The translations under genes and the position numbers were made by a program. A stretch of DNA of 64,000 bases from Chryseobacterium joostei. Its GTDB lineage: Bacteria; Bacteroidota; Bacteroidia; Flavobacteriales; Weeksellaceae. The stretch lies in the NCBI RefSeq assembly GCF_003815775.1, contig NZ_CP033926.1:558001-622000 (forward strand). The letters run 5' to 3'. The notes under the pieces were generated by a model. That model was not told where the DNA came from. It saw only the letters and a program-made list of their open reading frames with translations, and did no database searches. Below, one piece after another: positions 17,634 through 28,984 of this stretch (positions are counted from its first letter, which is position 1; the number at the start of each line of letters is the position of its first letter).

Positions 17634-17730
17634 AGGTCTTTTTTTTTATTATTAATAAACTGATTTGATTATTATAACAAATGTATGACGAAACTTTTTG
17701 ATACGAATTGATGTAGGGTAATATAAATAA

Positions 17731-17756
17731 AAAACCTCAAAGTAATTTGAGGTTTT
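17731..17756 (-). terminator. Terminator of thrS-infC
   Basis: AAAACCTCAAA (17731-17741) pairs perfectly with TTTGAGGTTTT (17746-17756). Confidence 0.85.
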
Positions 17757-17777
17757 ATATTTAAAATAATGACTTAA

Positions 17778-18338
17778 TTATTTTGCTGGTTTTTTAGGAC
17801 TCATCATCATAATCATCCTTTTTCCTTCAAGCTTAGGAAGCTGATCTACTTTCCCAACATGCTCTAGTTCCTGAGCTAGTTTTAAAAGCAAGATTTCCCC
17901 CTGATCCTTAAAGATAATCGAACGTCCTTTAAAAAATACGTAGGTCTTTAATTTAGAACCTTCTTCAAGGAATTTTTCAGCATGCTTTTTCTTAAATTCA
18001 TAATCATGGTCGTCAGTCTGAGGTCCGAAACGGATCTCCTTTACTACCACTTTTACTTGCTTAGCCTTAAGTTCCTTTTGTTTTTTCTTTTGCTCATATA
18101 AGAATTTTTTATATTCTAATATTCTAGCAATAAAAGGTTCTGCTTTATCAGAAATTACTACTAAGTCCAATTCTTGTTCCGCAGCAATTTGTCTTGCTTT
18201 GTCAATTGGGTAAATTCCTGGCTCTACGTTATCGCCCACCAAACGAAGCTCTCTCACACGAATTTTATCGTTGATCAAGTGTAAGTCCTCCTGTACAGGA
18301 CGTCTTTGTGGGCCCCTGTTGTTAAATCTTTGTGCTAT
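17778..18338 (-). CDS. infC: Translation initiation factor IF-3, probable AUA start
   Basis: IF-3 binds the 30S subunit and checks start codons. The conserved body begins [14 protein letters not shown] and contains the linker, the [17 protein letters not shown] segment and a C-terminal [13 protein letters not shown] at 18278 gives 166 residues, but the frame is open upstream and encodes [20 protein letters not shown], the basic N-terminal tail IF-3 proteins normally have. The only start-like codon before the upstream stop is ATA at 18336-18338, giving 186 residues. Non-AUG starts (AUU in E. coli) are a known IF-3 autocontrol device, so this start is preferred. The gene lies 108 bp after thrS. 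Confidence 0.92.
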   Translation of the reverse strand: MAQRFNNRGPQRRPVQEDLHLINDKIRVRELRLVGDNVEPGIYPIDKARQIAAEQELDLVVISDKAEPFIARILEYKKFLYEQKKKQKELKAKQVKVVVKEIRFGPQTDDHDYEFKKKHAEKFLEEGSKLKTYVFFKGRSIIFKDQGEILLLKLAQELEHVGKVDQLPKLEGKRMIMMMSPKKPAK

Positions 18339-18446
18339 TGTATTATAATTTTATTGGTTAATTTTCTATTTATTAAAACATTTAAAAATCAAATGATTAA
18401 AAGACTCCTTTACCCTAGGGAATTTTTGTTTTTTAATCTTTAATAA

Positions 18447-20366
18447 TTAAATCGCGGCTTCCTTTTTGAAGTGCGTTACGAAATCTTCCAGTTTCATCAC
18501 TCCAAGATCTCCTTCACCACGTCTTCTTACAGAAATCGTGCCTTCATTTTCTTCATTTTCTCCTACTACAAGCATGAAAGGAATTTTATTTAATTCAGCA
18601 TCACGGATCTTCTTACCTGTCTTCTCGTTTCTGTCATCAATCTGACCGCTAATATCGTGATTTTCCAAAAATTGTGAAACTTTTTTTGAATAATCTACAT
18701 ATTTTTCACTGATCGGTAGAATAATAAACTGATCAGGGCTTAACCACAATGGAAAATCTCCTGCAGTATTTTCAAGCAAGATAGCGATGAAGCGCTCCAT
18801 AGAACCAAATGGCGCTCTGTGGATCATTACCGGTCTGTGCTTTTCGTTATCATTACCGATATAGTGAAGATCAAATCTTTCCGGCAGGTTATAATCCACC
18901 TGAATCGTTCCTAGCTGCCATTTTCTTCCTAATGCATCTTTTACCATAAAGTCAAGCTTAGGACCATAGAATGCTGCTTCTCCGTATTCAACAACTGTTT
19001 TTAAACCTTTTTTCTGAGCTGCATTGATAATTGCATTCTCGGCTTTTTCCCAGTTTTCATCAGATCCGATATACTTTTCTCTGTTTTCAGGATCTCTTAA
19101 TGATACCTGAGTAACAAAATCTTCAAAACCTAAAGATTTGAAAACATACAGCGTTAAGTCGATCACTTTTTCAAACTCTTCAGAAAGCTGATCTGGAGTA
19201 CAGAAAAGGTGAGCGTCATCCTGAGTAAATCCACGAACTCTTGTTAATCCGTGAAGCTCTCCACTTTGCTCATATCTGTAAACAGTACCAAATTCTGCAT
19301 ATCTTTTTGGTAAATCTCTGTAGCTCCATTGTGAAGTCTTGTAGATCTCACAGTGGTGCGGACAGTTCATTGGCTTCAACAAAAATTCTTCTCCCTCATT
19401 TGGAGTTTTGATTGGCTGGAAGCTGTCTGCTCCATATTTATCCCAGTGTCCGGAAGTTACATACAATTCTTTTGCCCCGATATGTGGTGACATTACGAAT
19501 TCATAACCTCCTTTTTTCTGAGCATCTGAAAGGAAATTTTCTAATTTTCTTCTTAAAGCAGTACCTTTTGGTAACCAAAGTGGTAAACCAGCACCTACTT
19601 TTTCAGAGAATGCGAATATTCCAAGCTCTTTACCTAGTTTTCTGTGATCTCTTCTTTTTGCTTCTTCCAGTCTTTCAAGATATTCAGTAAGATCTTTCTG
19701 TTTAGGGAAAGAAATACCATATACTCTTGTCAGCTGAGGATTCTTTTCGTTTCCTCTCCAATAAGCTCCTGCTGCATTTAAGATCTTAACCGCTTTTACA
19801 ATTCCTGTATTAGGAATATGTCCTCCACGGCATAGGTCTGTAAAGTTATCATGCGTTACAAAAGTGATTTCTCCATCATTAAGATTAGTGATCAATTCTA
19901 CCTTGTAAGGATTGTCTGCATATGTTTTTAAAGCATCTTCTTTAGAAACCGGATACAAAGAAAAAGTAGAACCTTTCTTTGCGTTTTCAAGGATCTTCTT
20001 TTCAATCTTCTCGAAATCTTTTTCAGATAAGCTTTCATCCCCGAAGTCTACATCATAGTAGAATCCGCTTTCAATGGCTGGACCAATCGTCAACTTAGCA
20101 TTAGGATAAAACTCAAGGATAGCCTGCGCCAAAAGGTGGGCAGAAGAATGCCAGAAAGCTTTCTTTCCAAGATCATCATTCCAGGTTAAAAGTTGTACCG
20201 TAGAATCCGTGGTTATAGGGGTGGTCGTCTCTACTTGTGTACCGTTAACAATTGCGGAAATGGTATTTCTAGCCAATCCCTCGCTTATCGATTTTGCCAC
20301 ATCTAGAGGAGTAACTGCTCCTTCGAATTCTTTGACACTACTGTCTGGAAGTGTAATTTTTATCAT
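18447..20366 (-). CDS. thrS: Threonyl-tRNA synthetase
   Basis: 639 residues, the usual length. The N-terminal TGS domain (1-60) is followed by the editing domain with [10 protein letters not shown] and the CRGGH zinc-type signature ([13 protein letters not shown]). The class II catalytic core shows NCPHHCEIY, the [20 protein letters not shown] motif 2 region, and the [21 protein letters not shown] region. The anticodon-binding domain is C-terminal. The ATG at 20366 fits the family start MIKITLPD. It heads the thrS-infC unit. Confidence 0.98.
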   Translation of the reverse strand: MIKITLPDSSVKEFEGAVTPLDVAKSISEGLARNTISAIVNGTQVETTTPITTDSTVQLLTWNDDLGKKAFWHSSAHLLAQAILEFYPNAKLTIGPAIESGFYYDVDFGDESLSEKDFEKIEKKILENAKKGSTFSLYPVSKEDALKTYADNPYKVELITNLNDGEITFVTHDNFTDLCRGGHIPNTGIVKAVKILNAAGAYWRGNEKNPQLTRVYGISFPKQKDLTEYLERLEEAKRRDHRKLGKELGIFAFSEKVGAGLPLWLPKGTALRRKLENFLSDAQKKGGYEFVMSPHIGAKELYVTSGHWDKYGADSFQPIKTPNEGEEFLLKPMNCPHHCEIYKTSQWSYRDLPKRYAEFGTVYRYEQSGELHGLTRVRGFTQDDAHLFCTPDQLSEEFEKVIDLTLYVFKSLGFEDFVTQVSLRDPENREKYIGSDENWEKAENAIINAAQKKGLKTVVEYGEAAFYGPKLDFMVKDALGRKWQLGTIQVDYNLPERFDLHYIGNDNEKHRPVMIHRAPFGSMERFIAILLENTAGDFPLWLSPDQFIILPISEKYVDYSKKVSQFLENHDISGQIDDRNEKTGKKIRDAELNKIPFMLVVGENEENEGTISVRRRGEGDLGVMKLEDFVTHFKKEAAI

Positions 20367-20457
20367 TGTTTACTAAGAAATTTTAAGAGGCAAAAATACG
20401 CATTTTTTAGATAAAATACTATATTAGCATATATTTAGAATGATAATTAATATAAAA

Positions 20458-21645
20458 ATGGAAAAGATACTGGTTGTTTTTGTCTCGCTGAGTTCCGTAT
20501 TTGGTTTTTCACAACAAAATACATCCAGATTTTCTGTTAATTACAACAAAAACATTGAAACCTACTTCCTCGCAGAAATCCTTTCGGCAGAACACCGCAA
20601 AAACAATAAAGATTTTGAATTTTATAAAATAAAAGAGTGTTCTGAATACCAGCCAATTGTAAAGCAAGCGTTATCGAAATATAAAGGATTGAAAAACTCA
20701 GATATTGCTGTATCTACGGCTAAAATTAATGATATTTTGCTGGAAAAATATGGTTCAGGAAATGATATTCTGATGAAACCATTGTTATATCATAAGGAAT
20801 TTCCCTCCACGGAATGGATCAACAATTATCAATATAGCAGCAACAATCTGACGAAAGAACAGAACGAAGAAATTACACAATTAATCAAAAATTATCTCTC
20901 AGAACTTTCAAAATTTTACATTCAGGAGAATATTGAACAGTTTTTTACCGAAAATAAAAGCTTTTACAATGGCGGAATAAAAGAATACAGCAAACAGATT
21001 CCTGCAGGATTTATCAATGCCATGGAGCTGTTTTATGGTGAAAGCTTTAATACCTATACCATTCTTATTTCACCCATGATGATGTGGCCCATTGAAGATA
21101 ATGAGGGAAGAGGAATTGGTACAGACATCGTTTTAAAATCGGGAGCTAAGGATATCTATGAAATTGCAAGCCCGTTTATGAAGGTTCAGAAAGAGGGAGA
21201 GTTTGGGTATGATAACCAGTTTCAGGCAAGATTTCTAAGCATTCATGAATTTGGACACTCGTTCGTTAATAAGGAAGTATACAAACACAAGGATAAGCTC
21301 GAAAAATTCGAGAACTTGTTTGAAGCTTCAAAATTAAAGGAAACAATGATCAAAACAGGCGGCTATGGCGATTATCAAACGTGTGTTGCTGAGCATCTTG
21401 TGAGATTGGGTGAAATTCAGACTGCAATAATTCAAAAAGATTTTGAAAGGGCTAAGAGGCTGGAAGCTTATCATTTAAAAAATAATTTTATTTTTCTTCC
21501 CCAATTAGATGAAAAATTGAAAGAATATAATTCCAATAGAAAAAAATATAAAACATTTGGAGACTTTGTTCCTCAATTGCTAGAGGTTTTTGAAAATAGC
21601 AGCATTGAATTTATCAATAATGCATTGACAATGGACAAGGAATAA
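20458..21645 (+). CDS. Secreted DUF4932 protein with a zincin HExxH motif
   Basis: The ATG at 20458 is chosen over 20440 because it gives a clean signal peptide (MEKILVVFVSLSSVFGFSQ). The 395-residue protein carries HEFGHSF, an HExxH metal site, in its centre, and a later YQTCVAEHLVRLGE that could hold a third ligand. This pattern fits the DUF4932 group, so it may be an envelope metallopeptidase. Activity is inferred. A dipeptidase gene follows 22 bp downstream and is probably cotranscribed. Confidence 0.7.
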   Translation: MEKILVVFVSLSSVFGFSQQNTSRFSVNYNKNIETYFLAEILSAEHRKNNKDFEFYKIKECSEYQPIVKQALSKYKGLKNSDIAVSTAKINDILLEKYGSGNDILMKPLLYHKEFPSTEWINNYQYSSNNLTKEQNEEITQLIKNYLSELSKFYIQENIEQFFTENKSFYNGGIKEYSKQIPAGFINAMELFYGESFNTYTILISPMMMWPIEDNEGRGIGTDIVLKSGAKDIYEIASPFMKVQKEGEFGYDNQFQARFLSIHEFGHSFVNKEVYKHKDKLEKFENLFEASKLKETMIKTGGYGDYQTCVAEHLVRLGEIQTAIIQKDFERAKRLEAYHLKNNFIFLPQLDEKLKEYNSNRKKYKTFGDFVPQLLEVFENSSIEFINNALTMDKE

Positions 21646-21667
21646 AAACCATAAATTGCACCTAACT

Positions 21668-22642
21668 ATGAATACAATAAACATTGATCTACACTGTGAT
21701 CTACTATACCATTTACTAAGAACAAATTCAACCATTGATGATAAAGAAATAGGCTGTTCATTACCTTATTTAAAAGAGGGAAACGTAAAACTTCAGGTGA
21801 TGGCTATCTATTCTGGAACAGGCACAGATAGTACTGTTTATGGGTTAGAGCAAAGCAAATTATATTCAAATTTGATCAAAAATGAAAACTTTTTTCTCTT
21901 TGATCATGAGAATTATAAAAATCCAGAAAATAAAAATCGGGTAGGAGTTATTGCTTCCATTGAAAATGCTTCTTCTTTTTGTGATGAAACTGAAGGTCTT
22001 GAATCAGGCTTCAAAAAGCTGGAGACCATTATTGAGAACACCCAGAAAGTTCTTTATATAGGAATTACCCATCATTTGGAAAACCGTTTTGGAGGCGGAA
22101 ATAATGCTGAAGCAGGTTTAAAGGAGGATGGAAAGGTATTAATCGATTATATTGCGGATAAAAAAATTGCCATTGATCTGGCTCATACCAGTGATCAGTT
22201 AGCCTATGATATTTTCACTTATATTGATCAACGAAATTACTCAATACCCATTCTGGCAAGCCATTCCAATTACAGAACAATCTATAAAAACAACAGGAAT
22301 TTACCTGATGAATTAGCTAAAGAAGTGATTAAAAGAAAAGGATTGATTGGTCTCAACTTTATCAAGGATTATATTGATGTTGAACATCCTGAACGACTTT
22401 ATGAGCATATCCAATATGGACTAGATTTGGGTGGGAAAGATTGTATTGCCTACGGGGCAGATTATTTCTACTGGAAAGACCATCCTGACAAATCACGTCA
22501 CCCTTTCTTCTTTCCCGAACATTCCAATGCTTCCGTATATCCTGCAATTAACAACGAGATTGAAAAGAGGTTTTCCTCTGAATTGGCAGAAAAAATCAGT
22601 CATGGAAATGCGTTGAATTTTATAGAGAATATCTATAAGTAA
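21668..22642 (+). CDS. Membrane dipeptidase-like enzyme (peptidase family M19)
   Basis: 324 residues from the ATG at 21668. M19 dipeptidases are TIM-barrel enzymes with a binuclear zinc site. Visible hallmarks are the N-terminal DLHCDLL (His-x-Asp), IASIENAS with the bridging Glu, IGITHHLENRFGGG, AIDLAHTSDQ, ILASHSNYR, and YGADYFYW near the end. No signal peptide is seen, unlike secreted relatives. It likely hydrolyses dipeptides, perhaps those released by the preceding peptidase-like protein; that link is inference. Confidence 0.82.
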   Translation: MNTINIDLHCDLLYHLLRTNSTIDDKEIGCSLPYLKEGNVKLQVMAIYSGTGTDSTVYGLEQSKLYSNLIKNENFFLFDHENYKNPENKNRVGVIASIENASSFCDETEGLESGFKKLETIIENTQKVLYIGITHHLENRFGGGNNAEAGLKEDGKVLIDYIADKKIAIDLAHTSDQLAYDIFTYIDQRNYSIPILASHSNYRTIYKNNRNLPDELAKEVIKRKGLIGLNFIKDYIDVEHPERLYEHIQYGLDLGGKDCIAYGADYFYWKDHPDKSRHPFFFPEHSNASVYPAINNEIEKRFSSELAEKISHGNALNFIENIYK

Positions 22643-22674
22643 AACTTGCGTTTAGAATATTTAAGATCATTTAT

Positions 22675-22745
22675 TCTCTCGCAGATTTAGCAAATCAGGC
22701 AGATTTTTTATGTGTATCTGTGAAATCAGCTCAATCTGCGAGAGA
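22675..22745. repeat. Inverted repeat, REP-like intergenic element
   Basis: TCTCTCGCAGATT (22675-22687) and AATCTGCGAGAGA (22733-22745) are perfect 13-bp inverted arms around a 45-bp AT-rich spacer that contains further degenerate CAGATT and TCTG units. It lies between converging genes. It looks like a dispersed short repeat; copy number cannot be judged from one window. Confidence 0.6.
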
Positions 22746-22840
22746 TTAATATTAAAATAAATTCTTTGTTTTTAATGTTCAATTTTACATTAAATAAAAT
22801 ACCGTAACTTATTTTAGAATAAATATTTATTACATTATAT

Positions 22841-24385
22841 TTAATGTTTTCTTTTATACCTTACTTTCTGTTTGATAATCTCAATTACGTCCACATTCTG
22901 AGCCTTAGATTTGATCCATCCATGAATATCAATATAAAATAATGAACGTCTGTAGTATTCATTATTAGAGAATTCTTCAAGCTTTTTATCAAACATTTCA
23001 AATGCATTCTGCCTTTGATCCGGCAGTTGATTATTCAGATTTTTAAAAAACTGAATACTTTCAAAATGAAACTCCTCAGGCTTTTTCATTTTTTTAGCAA
23101 ACTTAAGCGTGGAAGTGATAAACTCATCATAGTCTTCATCATTTCCGGATTCATATTTTGACATTAAAATCAGAATTCGGGTATGAAACAGCAAGTCTTC
23201 CTGTACATTGCCTTTCGATTCAATGACACGCATAGAGTAGTCGATGGCTTTCTTATACATTTTACTCCCAAAAAACATAGCGGCCATTTTAAGATAAAGG
23301 ATCATAAAATGATGCTCATCAATCCTTTCCCGAAGTTTTTCCATTTTCAGTTCAATCTCGGGAATAAGCTTTGTTCCTGTGAAAAACTCACCCTTTACAA
23401 AATGAATATTCATTAATGTATTGTAGTGTGTCAAAAAAATAAGAGATTGAAGGTTTTCATTTTGGGCAAAATTTTCGGCATTAACCATTTTGTTGAAATT
23501 TTCAAAATTCTCCTCAAGAATATCAATGTTTCCATACAGGAAAAGGATTTTTAAAAGGTAGGTATTTCCTTTGATGTACCAAACAGGATGGCTATGGATC
23601 ATTTCAGGAGTTTTATGAAATAAATCCACCCATTGATAGGCGTATTTCAGGGTATATTTATAATCCTGCAGAAGCTGGTTTTTCCAGACATGAGCCTTGA
23701 AATACCAAAGTTTTTCAGTGAAATTCAATCTGTCAAATCTGATATTTTTAATCTGAGCATTAAAAACTTCCAGAATCTCTTCTCGGTCTACATCGTTTTT
23801 TACATAGCCATGAGTTAGCATTTCACTGTATAATTTCAGAGAAAGGTTGGAGAGTTTTGTGGTATAACGATTCTGCTTGCTGAGTTCCTGAGATTGTCTG
23901 ATTAGCTCTTCAGCTCTTCCCTCAATACTTCTTGTAATGAATTGAGATTCAATCACTTTTTCAAGGTCAATAATTTCAGAGGCAATACTCTTTTCGTCAA
24001 GCTCCATTGCCGTTTGTTTGGTTTTATCAAGAATTTTTAAGGCTTGCTTATAAAGTCCTTTTTGGTACAGAATGTTCGCGAAATCAAGCTGTTCCCGAAG
24101 CTGGATTCTATAATTCTGATGACTTGGATTCATCCGGAGGCTTACCAGAATTTGTTTGTAAAGGTGTGCTTTTAAATTGGAAAGCTGCTGTTTTGTAGAT
24201 ATTTTTTTGTCAATGATAATGGTTTCATCATATTCTTTCATCTTATCCATTTCAGAAAAAAGGAGCAAAAATTTGGCATCTACATTAATACCGAGACGGT
24301 TAACATATAACTTAAACTGTCGTTTCTCGGAGGTGGTCAATGACTTTACCAATACAAACAAAAAATCTTTCTGCAATTCTGCCAT
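22841..24385 (-). CDS. Helical (TPR-like) protein of unknown function
   Basis: 514 residues, almost entirely predicted helical, with spaced Tyr/Leu patterns such as YQKGLYKQALKILDKTKQ and SKMYKKAIDYSMRVIESKG that resemble tetratricopeptide repeats. No signal peptide, membrane segment or catalytic motif is visible. I recognise it as a conserved flavobacterial type but not as a named family. It is divergent from leuA and ends against the dipeptidase gene. Confidence 0.6.
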   Translation of the reverse strand: MAELQKDFLFVLVKSLTTSEKRQFKLYVNRLGINVDAKFLLLFSEMDKMKEYDETIIIDKKISTKQQLSNLKAHLYKQILVSLRMNPSHQNYRIQLREQLDFANILYQKGLYKQALKILDKTKQTAMELDEKSIASEIIDLEKVIESQFITRSIEGRAEELIRQSQELSKQNRYTTKLSNLSLKLYSEMLTHGYVKNDVDREEILEVFNAQIKNIRFDRLNFTEKLWYFKAHVWKNQLLQDYKYTLKYAYQWVDLFHKTPEMIHSHPVWYIKGNTYLLKILFLYGNIDILEENFENFNKMVNAENFAQNENLQSLIFLTHYNTLMNIHFVKGEFFTGTKLIPEIELKMEKLRERIDEHHFMILYLKMAAMFFGSKMYKKAIDYSMRVIESKGNVQEDLLFHTRILILMSKYESGNDEDYDEFITSTLKFAKKMKKPEEFHFESIQFFKNLNNQLPDQRQNAFEMFDKKLEEFSNNEYYRRSLFYIDIHGWIKSKAQNVDVIEIIKQKVRYKRKH

Positions 24386-24533
24386 TGTAAATTTTGGGAA
24401 TTTAAATAATTAATTATCAAACAGATAAATCTATTCTTTCAACTCTTGAATATTGTAATTTTCAGGGAAATTGAAAATTTAAAAATATTGCAAGCTGTAG
24501 TTTTGAACCAAAATTAAGTAAAAAACTTCATTT

Positions 24534-25697
24534 ATGAATTCTGAAAAAATTGAAATTTTTGATACCACACTGCGAGATGGGGAACAGGTTCCGGGATGTA
24601 AACTGAATACGGAACAGAAACTGACTATTGCTGAAAGGCTAGATGAACTAGGGGTTGATATCATTGAAGCAGGATTTCCAATTTCCAGCCCTGGAGACTT
24701 TGAATCTGTTTCTGAAATTTCAAAACTGGTAAGAAATGCAAAGGTATGCGGACTTACAAGAGCGAATAAAAAAGATATTGATACGGCCGCGGAAGCTTTA
24801 AGGTTTGCAAAAAAACCAAGAATACATACAGGAATCGGAACTTCTGATTCTCACATCAAGTATAAATTCAATTCAACAAGAGAAAATATTATTGAACGTG
24901 CTGCTGAAGCAGTACGATATGCCAAGGGATATGTAGAAGATGTAGAGTTTTACGCTGAAGATGCCGGTAGAACAGATAATGCTTATCTGGCTCAGGTATG
25001 TGAAGCCGTAATAAAAGCAGGAGCTACGGTTCTAAATATTCCGGATACTACAGGATACTGTCTTCCGGAGGAATATGGGCAGAAAATTAAATATCTGAGA
25101 GAAAATGTAAAGGGAATTGAAAAAGCGGTTTTATCATGCCATTGTCACAATGATTTGGGCTTGGCAACAGCAAATTCCATTGCCGGAGCCATCAACGGAG
25201 CTCGTCAAATAGAATGTACCATCAACGGATTGGGAGAAAGAGCCGGAAATACAGCCTTAGAGGAAGTGGTGATGATTCTGAAGCAGCATAAAGATTTAAA
25301 TCTGCATACTGCTGTCAATTCAAGAATGTTGAATGAGGTCAGTACAATGGTTTCTGATCTTATGGGGATGTCTGTACAACCCAATAAAGCAATTGTGGGA
25401 GCTAATGCATTTGCCCACAGTTCCGGGATTCATCAGGATGGGGTAATTAAAAACAGAGAAACTTATGAAATTATTGATCCTGCGGAAGTGGGTGTAAATG
25501 CCTCTACCATTATCCTTACGGCAAGAAGTGGACGTTCAGCATTGGCATATCGTTTTAAACACATTGGCTATGATGTAACAAAGAATGAGCTTGATTATCT
25601 GTATCAGGAATTCTTAAAGATAGCAGACCTTAAGAAAGAAATAGACAATGATGATCTTGCCCTGATCATGGAAGTCTGCAGTAGAAAAATAGTATAG
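24534..25697 (+). CDS. leuA: 2-isopropylmalate synthase (short form without regulatory domain)
   Basis: Catalyses the first step of leucine synthesis (acetyl-CoA plus 2-oxoisovalerate). The TIM barrel shows [13 protein letters not shown] at the N-terminus and the metal site [13 protein letters not shown]. At 387 residues it ends shortly after the barrel and linker ([22 protein letters not shown]), so the C-terminal leucine-binding domain of the about 520-residue enzymes is absent. Feedback control must differ or be lacking; a related homocitrate-synthase-like activity is less likely given the leuCDB neighbours. Confidence 0.93.
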   Translation: MNSEKIEIFDTTLRDGEQVPGCKLNTEQKLTIAERLDELGVDIIEAGFPISSPGDFESVSEISKLVRNAKVCGLTRANKKDIDTAAEALRFAKKPRIHTGIGTSDSHIKYKFNSTRENIIERAAEAVRYAKGYVEDVEFYAEDAGRTDNAYLAQVCEAVIKAGATVLNIPDTTGYCLPEEYGQKIKYLRENVKGIEKAVLSCHCHNDLGLATANSIAGAINGARQIECTINGLGERAGNTALEEVVMILKQHKDLNLHTAVNSRMLNEVSTMVSDLMGMSVQPNKAIVGANAFAHSSGIHQDGVIKNRETYEIIDPAEVGVNASTIILTARSGRSALAYRFKHIGYDVTKNELDYLYQEFLKIADLKKEIDNDDLALIMEVCSRKIV

Positions 25698-25726
25698 GTT
25701 TGATTTAATTCAAGATAAAGTAAAAA

Positions 25727-27115
25727 ATGAACGACGATAAAAAGACACTTTTTGATAAGGTTTGGGATGCTCATGTAGTGGACACGGTGCCTGACGGACC
25801 ACAAATTATTTATATAGATAAACACCTGATTCATGAAGTAACAAGCCCACAAGCCTTTGCAGAACTTGAATCCAGAGACTTGAAAATATTCCGACCGGAG
25901 CAGATTGTAGCAACAGCTGATCATAATGTGCCAACACTTCATCAGGAGCAGCCCATTCGGGATGAATTATCAAGAAACCAGGTTCAGCAACTCACAGAAA
26001 ATTGTGAGAAAAATAATATTGAATTATTTGGGCTAGGTCACCAATATCAAGGAATTGTGCACATTATTGCGCCTGAACTTGGTATTACACAACCGGGTAT
26101 GAGTATAGTTTGCGGCGATAGCCATACTTCTACACATGGAGCATTTGGAGCCATTGCATTTGGAATTGGAACCAGCCAGGTTGCTCAGGTTTTTGCCAGC
26201 CAATGTCTATTGCTCAACAAGCCAAAATCTATGAGAATTACAGTGAATGGTAAGCTCAATGAAAATGTTCAGCCTAAGGACGTTATTCTTTATATCATTT
26301 CAAAAATAGGAACAGATGGCGGAACGGGATACTTCTGTGAATACGCAGGAAGTGTATTCGAGGAGATGTCTATGGAAGGAAGGATGACTGTCTGTAACAT
26401 GAGTATTGAAATGGGAGCCAGAGGGGGAATGATTGCCCCTGATGAAACTACTTTTGAATATGTGCAAGGACGAAAGTTTGCTCCAAAAGGAGAAGATTGG
26501 GATGAAAAAGTAGCCTATTGGAACACATTGAAGACTGACAAGGGAGCTATTTTTGATAAGGAACTGTCTTTCGATGCTTCAGAAATTTACCCAATGATTA
26601 CCTATGGAACAAATCCTGGAATGGGAATTTCAATACATGAGGTTATTCCTTCACCACAAAGCGAATCTGAAGCAAAAGCCTTACAGTATATGGGGTTGCA
26701 GGCAGGGCAGGCTCTTTCCAGTATCAAAGTAAATTATGTATTCATAGGAAGCTGTACCAATGCAAGAATAGAAGACTTCCGTTCTGCTGCTCAATATATT
26801 AAAGGAAAAAGTAAGTCAGAAGCTGTAAAAGCATTGATTGTTCCCGGCTCTCAGCAGGTTGTAAAGCAAATTTATGAAGAAGGATTAGACAAAATCTTTA
26901 ATGAAGCCGGATTCCAAATCCGTCAGCCTGGTTGTTCTGCTTGTCTGGCTATGAATGATGATAAAATTCCTGAAGGAGAATATTGTGTGTCTACTTCTAA
27001 CAGAAACTTTGAAGGAAGACAGGGGCAGGGAGCAAGAACCATTTTGGCAAGTCCGCTTACAGCAGCAAAGGCAGCAATAGAAGGTAGAATTTCAGCCTTT
27101 GAAAACTTAAACTAG
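25727..27115 (+). CDS. leuC: 3-isopropylmalate dehydratase large subunit
   Basis: 462 residues of the aconitase family; with LeuD it isomerises 2- to 3-isopropylmalate. Cysteines for the 4Fe-4S cluster are in [12 protein letters not shown] and [13 protein letters not shown]. The substrate-site signature [13 protein letters not shown] is present. It follows leuA by 29 bp and precedes leuD by 12 bp, a single operon. Confidence 0.97.
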   Translation: MNDDKKTLFDKVWDAHVVDTVPDGPQIIYIDKHLIHEVTSPQAFAELESRDLKIFRPEQIVATADHNVPTLHQEQPIRDELSRNQVQQLTENCEKNNIELFGLGHQYQGIVHIIAPELGITQPGMSIVCGDSHTSTHGAFGAIAFGIGTSQVAQVFASQCLLLNKPKSMRITVNGKLNENVQPKDVILYIISKIGTDGGTGYFCEYAGSVFEEMSMEGRMTVCNMSIEMGARGGMIAPDETTFEYVQGRKFAPKGEDWDEKVAYWNTLKTDKGAIFDKELSFDASEIYPMITYGTNPGMGISIHEVIPSPQSESEAKALQYMGLQAGQALSSIKVNYVFIGSCTNARIEDFRSAAQYIKGKSKSEAVKALIVPGSQQVVKQIYEEGLDKIFNEAGFQIRQPGCSACLAMNDDKIPEGEYCVSTSNRNFEGRQGQGARTILASPLTAAKAAIEGRISAFENLN

Positions 27116-27127
27116 ATAGAGAAGTAC

Positions 27128-27736
27128 ATGCAAAAATTAGTTATTATAAAATCCCGTGCAGTTCCATTGCCGGCAGAAAATATAGATACAGACCAGATTA
27201 TTCCGGCAAGATTCCTGAAAAGTATAGACAGAAAGGGTTTCGGAGAAAATTTGTTCAGAGATTGGAGATTTAATATTCATACAGGAGAACCGAATGCTGA
27301 CTTTGTGTTAAATAACCCTAAGTTCAGTGGGCAAATTCTGGTGGCAGGAAACAATTTTGGTTGTGGAAGCAGTCGCGAACACGCTGCATGGTCATTAACG
27401 GACTATGGCTTTAGAGTCATTATTTCCAGTTATTTCGCAGATATCTTTAAAGGGAATGCATTGAATAATGGACTTCTTCCCGTAAAGGTTTCCGAAGAGT
27501 TTTTAAAAGAAATTTTGGAAGGAATCAATGAAAATCCCGACAATGAAATTGCCATTGATGTAGAATTACAGTCAGTTAGCTTTAAAGACACCACTGAAAC
27601 CTTTGAACTTGATTCATACAAAAAAATATGCCTTCTGAACGGCTATGACGATATTGATTTTTTAATCAGCAAAAAACAGGCGATCACAGAGTTTGAACTA
27701 AAAACACAGAAAACAAATGAGCAACAATTATTTTAA
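27128..27736 (+). CDS. leuD: 3-isopropylmalate dehydratase small subunit
   Basis: 202 residues with [13 protein letters not shown] and the [14 protein letters not shown] signature of the swivel domain that completes the LeuC active site. Its last 20 bp overlap the start of leuB. Confidence 0.97.
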   Translation: MQKLVIIKSRAVPLPAENIDTDQIIPARFLKSIDRKGFGENLFRDWRFNIHTGEPNADFVLNNPKFSGQILVAGNNFGCGSSREHAAWSLTDYGFRVIISSYFADIFKGNALNNGLLPVKVSEEFLKEILEGINENPDNEIAIDVELQSVSFKDTTETFELDSYKKICLLNGYDDIDFLISKKQAITEFELKTQKTNEQQLF

Positions 27737-28841
27737 AATCGCGGTTCTTTCAGGAGATGGAATTGGGCCGGAAATCATCAGTGAAAGTATCAAAATTCTG
27801 GATGTCATTGCGGAAGCTTTTCAATATAAGTTTCACTTCGACTATGGGTTGATTGGTGCAGAAGCTATCTTTAAGACAGGTAATCCTTTGCCTGAAGAGA
27901 CATTGAAGATTTGTAAGGAATCTGATGCTGTGCTTTTCGGAGCAATAGGAGATCCGGTATTTGATAATAATCCTGATGCTAAAGTAAGACCTGAACAGGG
28001 ATTATTGAAACTTCGTAAGGAATTGGGACTATTTGCCAATATCCGTCCATTAAAAACTTATGCATCACTGATTGAAAAAAGTCCGCTTAAGAGAGAAATT
28101 ATTGAGGGAGCCGATATTCAGATTTTCAGGGAGTTGGTAAGTGGAATTTATTTTGGTGAAAAGTTTACTGATCCTGATGGCGGATATGCCTATGATGTTT
28201 GCAAATACAGCCGTGAAGATATTATTCCTATTGCTCATATGGCATTTCAGGAAGCCCAGAAAAGAAATAAAAAGCTTACCCTTATTGATAAAGCTAATGT
28301 TCTTGATACATCAAGATTATGGAGAAAAATCTGTCAGGAAATTGCTTCAGAATATCCGGATGTACAGCTTGATTATATGTTTGTAGATAATGCCGCCATG
28401 CAGCTGATTCTTAATCCAAAGCAGTTTGATGTTATTTTAACAGAGAATATGTTTGGGGATATTATTTCTGATGAAGCTAGTGTAATCGGAGGTTCTATCG
28501 GATTACTACCATCTGCATCCGTTGGTGAGAATAATGCATTATTTGAACCTATTCACGGATCTTATCCACAAGCTAAGGGAAAGGGTATTGCCAATCCTAT
28601 TGCTTCTATTTTGAGCGTGGCCATGATGCTGGATCATCTTGGATTACAGGCTGCAGCCAATAAATTGAGACAATCTGTAGAACATGCCATTGAAAATAAA
28701 TATGTTACCATTGATCTTAACACGAAACAGTATTATTCTACCAGTGAAGTAGGTAGTTTTATTGCAGATCATATCAGATATTCTGAGAAGTCTTATTATA
28801 ATTTTGAAAATGTAAAAATTGGAAAATCTACCATTGTATAG
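27717..28841 (+). CDS. leuB: 3-isopropylmalate dehydrogenase
   Basis: 374 residues; oxidative decarboxylation of 3-isopropylmalate with NAD. Visible are GDGIGPEI at the N-terminus, the substrate arginine region [14 protein letters not shown], and [21 protein letters not shown] near the metal site. It starts inside leuD (20-bp overlap), closing the leuACDB order, and is followed by a strong terminator. Confidence 0.97.
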   Translation: MSNNYFKIAVLSGDGIGPEIISESIKILDVIAEAFQYKFHFDYGLIGAEAIFKTGNPLPEETLKICKESDAVLFGAIGDPVFDNNPDAKVRPEQGLLKLRKELGLFANIRPLKTYASLIEKSPLKREIIEGADIQIFRELVSGIYFGEKFTDPDGGYAYDVCKYSREDIIPIAHMAFQEAQKRNKKLTLIDKANVLDTSRLWRKICQEIASEYPDVQLDYMFVDNAAMQLILNPKQFDVILTENMFGDIISDEASVIGGSIGLLPSASVGENNALFEPIHGSYPQAKGKGIANPIASILSVAMMLDHLGLQAAANKLRQSVEHAIENKYVTIDLNTKQYYSTSEVGSFIADHIRYSEKSYYNFENVKIGKSTIV

Positions 28842-28873
28842 TTTATAGTTCACTTAAATTAGATAGTTAGTAG

Positions 28874-28906
28874 AAAGGTTCTGCCTCATAATGAGACAGA
28901 ACCTTT
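28874..28906 (+). terminator. Terminator of the leu operon
   Basis: AAAGGTTCTG (28874-28883) pairs with CAGAACCTTT (28897-28906), continued by inner CTCAT/ATGAG. Confidence 0.8.
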
Positions 28907-28984
28907 CGATTTTATTCCGCAATTGTTTATAACAATCTTATAACCATTCAGAAAGTAAAATTATTGAAATCTTAATGATTCATT

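Noticed and set aside
24386-24533. Leucine attenuator or T-box upstream of leuA
   Set aside because: No run of Leu codons, no paired alternative hairpins and no T-box sequence seen.
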